Source: Paenibacillus_E allorhizoplanae
GTDB taxonomy: Bacteria > Bacillota > Bacilli > Paenibacillales > NBRC-103111
Assembly (NCBI RefSeq): GCF_927798215.1
Contig: NZ_CAKMMW010000004.1
Span: 1-64,000 of the forward strand
Direction of reading: 5' to 3'
DNA: 64,000 bases
The notes under the pieces were generated by a model. That model ran no database searches and was not told where the DNA came from. It saw only the letters and a list, made by a program, of their open reading frames with translations. The position numbers were made by a program, and so were the translations under genes. Positions 62,856-64,000 of the stretch are shown one piece after another; position 1 is the stretch's first letter; each line of letters starts with the position of its first letter.

Positions 62856-62867
62856 TGAAACGTTTCA
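62856..62867. promoter_or_regulatory. candidate LacI-type operator
   Basis: The perfect palindrome TGAAACGTTTCA with central CG lies 74 bases before the start of the 548-residue protein gene. It is one base per arm shorter than a CcpA cre site, so another LacI-family regulator is more likely. Nearby, TTTTAACGTTA is repeated at 62933-62952, giving two AACGTT palindromes. Confidence 0.4.
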
Positions 62868-62970
62868 CCTCACCAATTTTATATGTTAATAAATGTAGCG
62901 TCAATGCGAATTTGCGGGGATCTGGGATTCCATTTTAACGTTATTTTAACGTTAAACATCACCTGCCCAT

Positions 62971-62999
62971 AAAAAAGAACCTCCGCAATCCTGCGGAGG
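62971..62999 (-). terminator. rho-independent terminator of ald
   Basis: CCTCCGCA (62980-62987) and TGCGGAGG (62992-62999) pair around ATCC; the minus strand continues TTCTTTTTTATG. The rest of 62783-63013 holds only the operator-like palindromes. Confidence 0.85.
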
Positions 63000-63013
63000 C
63001 CCCCAATTCTGTT

Positions 63014-64000
63014 CTATCGAATCAGCGAATAAATATCCGTGTACGCATAGCCATGAGCCTCAGCGACGGCTTGATACGTGACATGTCCTTGTGTCACATT
63101 AATCCCCTTGGCGATGGCCTTGTTATCGAGCGCTGCACGCGCGAAACCTTTGCCTGCAATTTGTAGTCCATAGCTGGTCGTTACATTCGTCAACGCCAAT
63201 GTAGAGGTACGCGCCACGGCTCCCGGCATATTGGCTACGGCATAATGGATGACCCCATGCTTCACATAGGTTGGCTGATCATGGGTTGTAATGCGGTCGA
63301 TCGTCTCGATCGATCCGCCCTGATCAATGGCAACGTCGATGATCACACTGCCTGGACTCATCGTTTTTACCATTTCCTCGGTCACTAGACGAGGTGCGCG
63401 AGCACCAGGAATTAGTACCGCGCCAACAACGAGATCTGCACGTCGTACTACTTCAGCGATGTTGTAGGGATTGGACATGATCGTTTTCACACGGCCCTGA
63501 AATTGATCATCCAAATGACGAAGCCGGTCGGCATTCAAGTCAATGATCGTCACCTCAGCACCGAGCCCGATGGCCATTTTAGCTGCATTCGCGCCAACAA
63601 TGCCGCCACCGATTACAGCTACTTTCCCTGGTTCAACGCCAGGGACACCACCAAGCAGAATGCCTTTGCCGCCATGAGCTTTCTCTAGAAAATGAGCACC
63701 GATCTGCACAGACATACGTCCAGCCACTTCGCTCATCGGCGTTAGGAGCGGCAAGCTCCCGTTATCGAGTTGGATCGTTTCATAAGCGATGGCCGTTACA
63801 TTTTGACTAACCAGGGCATGCGTTAATTCCGCTTCAGGAGCAAGATGAAGATACGTGTACAAGATCAAACCATCATGAAAGTAACCATATTCTTCAGGCA
63901 GCGGTTCTTTCACTTTGACAACCATCTCCGATGACCATACCTCATCTGCGGTTGCAACGATTGTTGCACCAGCCGCCTCATAATCCTCGTCTGTGAAACC
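63014..64000 (-). CDS. ald: alanine dehydrogenase, 5-prime end outside the window
   Basis: 328 residues are visible; the frame stays open to the right edge (GFTDEDYEAAGATIVATADE), so the first ~45 residues of the usual ~370 are missing. KVKEPLPEEY (~27) and YTYLHLAPE (~50, catalytic-type His) are Ald marks; the NAD-binding Rossmann motif is VAVIGGGIVGANAAKMAIG (~129), followed by VIIDVAIDQGGSIETI (~220) and YAVANMPGAVARTST (~253). The enzyme interconverts alanine and pyruvate with NADH and supplies carbon and nitrogen during sporulation and alanine use. A terminator follows. Confidence 0.95.
   Translation of the reverse strand, partial: GFTDEDYEAAGATIVATADEVWSSEMVVKVKEPLPEEYGYFHDGLILYTYLHLAPEAELTHALVSQNVTAIAYETIQLDNGSLPLLTPMSEVAGRMSVQIGAHFLEKAHGGKGILLGGVPGVEPGKVAVIGGGIVGANAAKMAIGLGAEVTIIDLNADRLRHLDDQFQGRVKTIMSNPYNIAEVVRRADLVVGAVLIPGARAPRLVTEEMVKTMSPGSVIIDVAIDQGGSIETIDRITTHDQPTYVKHGVIHYAVANMPGAVARTSTLALTNVTTSYGLQIAGKGFARAALDNKAIAKGINVTQGHVTYQAVAEAHGYAYTDIYSLIR

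Noticed and set aside
62856..62867. CcpA cre site at TGAAACGTTTCA
   Set aside because: The cre consensus needs one extra base between each half-site and the central CG; here the arms are too short, so it is listed as a LacI-type palindrome instead.

Overview
The window reads as chromosomal DNA of a low-to-mid GC Gram-positive spore former, most likely Paenibacillus or a close relative (Bacillales). The pointers are strong AGGAGG-type ribosome binding sites with frequent TTG/GTG starts, YesM/YesN-type two-component systems beside LplB/LplC/LipO-type sugar ABC transporters, many AraC regulators, two GH42 beta-galactosidases, a GH36 alpha-galactosidase, YheC/YheD, DUF2536 and YitT proteins. No tRNA, rRNA, CRISPR array, phage or transposase gene is visible. 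This identification is inferred from gene content only.

Layout. 1-10.8 kb: a DsbA/FrnE-type gene broken by an in-frame TAA just after its CPWC motif, two paralogous LTA-synthase-family sulfatase-fold membrane proteins (941-3034, 8692-10806), a His-rich YmaF-like protein, an aldose 1-epimerase, a CPBP protease, a membrane histidine kinase/LuxR-type regulator pair and a YitT protein. 10.9-17.2 kb: a dehydrogenase/isomerase pair with a divergent AraC regulator, a small orphan gene, a DinB protein and a GH36 alpha-galactosidase. 17.3-20.9 kb: a complete fixABCX electron-bifurcation operon with candidate Fnr/Crp-type and CcpA (cre) sites upstream. 21.6-30.4 kb: a ten-gene, one-direction sulfur island (LysR, cystine-type ABC importer, two flavin monooxygenases, M20 deacylase, GNAT, DinB) that looks like the Bacillus ytlI/ytmI or yxe S-alkylcysteine salvage operons with an added DinB-fold protein.

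30.6-34.5 kb: a DUF4091 protein and a cysteine-rich Gfo/Idh/MocA oxidoreductase, divergent from an AraC regulator. 34.6-46.0 kb: a GNAT gene and a full beta-galactoside uptake and hydrolysis operon read right to left (two permeases, binding lipoprotein, YesM-like kinase, YesN-like regulator, two GH42 enzymes). 46.1-51.0 kb: a drug exporter, a TauE/SafE exporter, and a panD-ATP-grasp-thrC run. 51.3-58.8 kb: a two-repeat protein of unknown function, an EamA transporter, a DUF2157/GDYXXLXY membrane protein and a heterodimeric ABC exporter. 59.0-64.0 kb: a DUF2536 protein, an AraC regulator, a CE7 acetyl esterase next to a large uncharacterised protein, and alanine dehydrogenase cut by the window end.

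The least explained items are the DinB-containing sulfur operon, two ~190-205 bp inverted-repeat intergenic elements (14.8 and 21.2 kb) sharing arm sequences, tandem palindromic units after thrC, and the uncharacterised carbohydrate loci at 30.6-34.5 and 60.2-62.8 kb.
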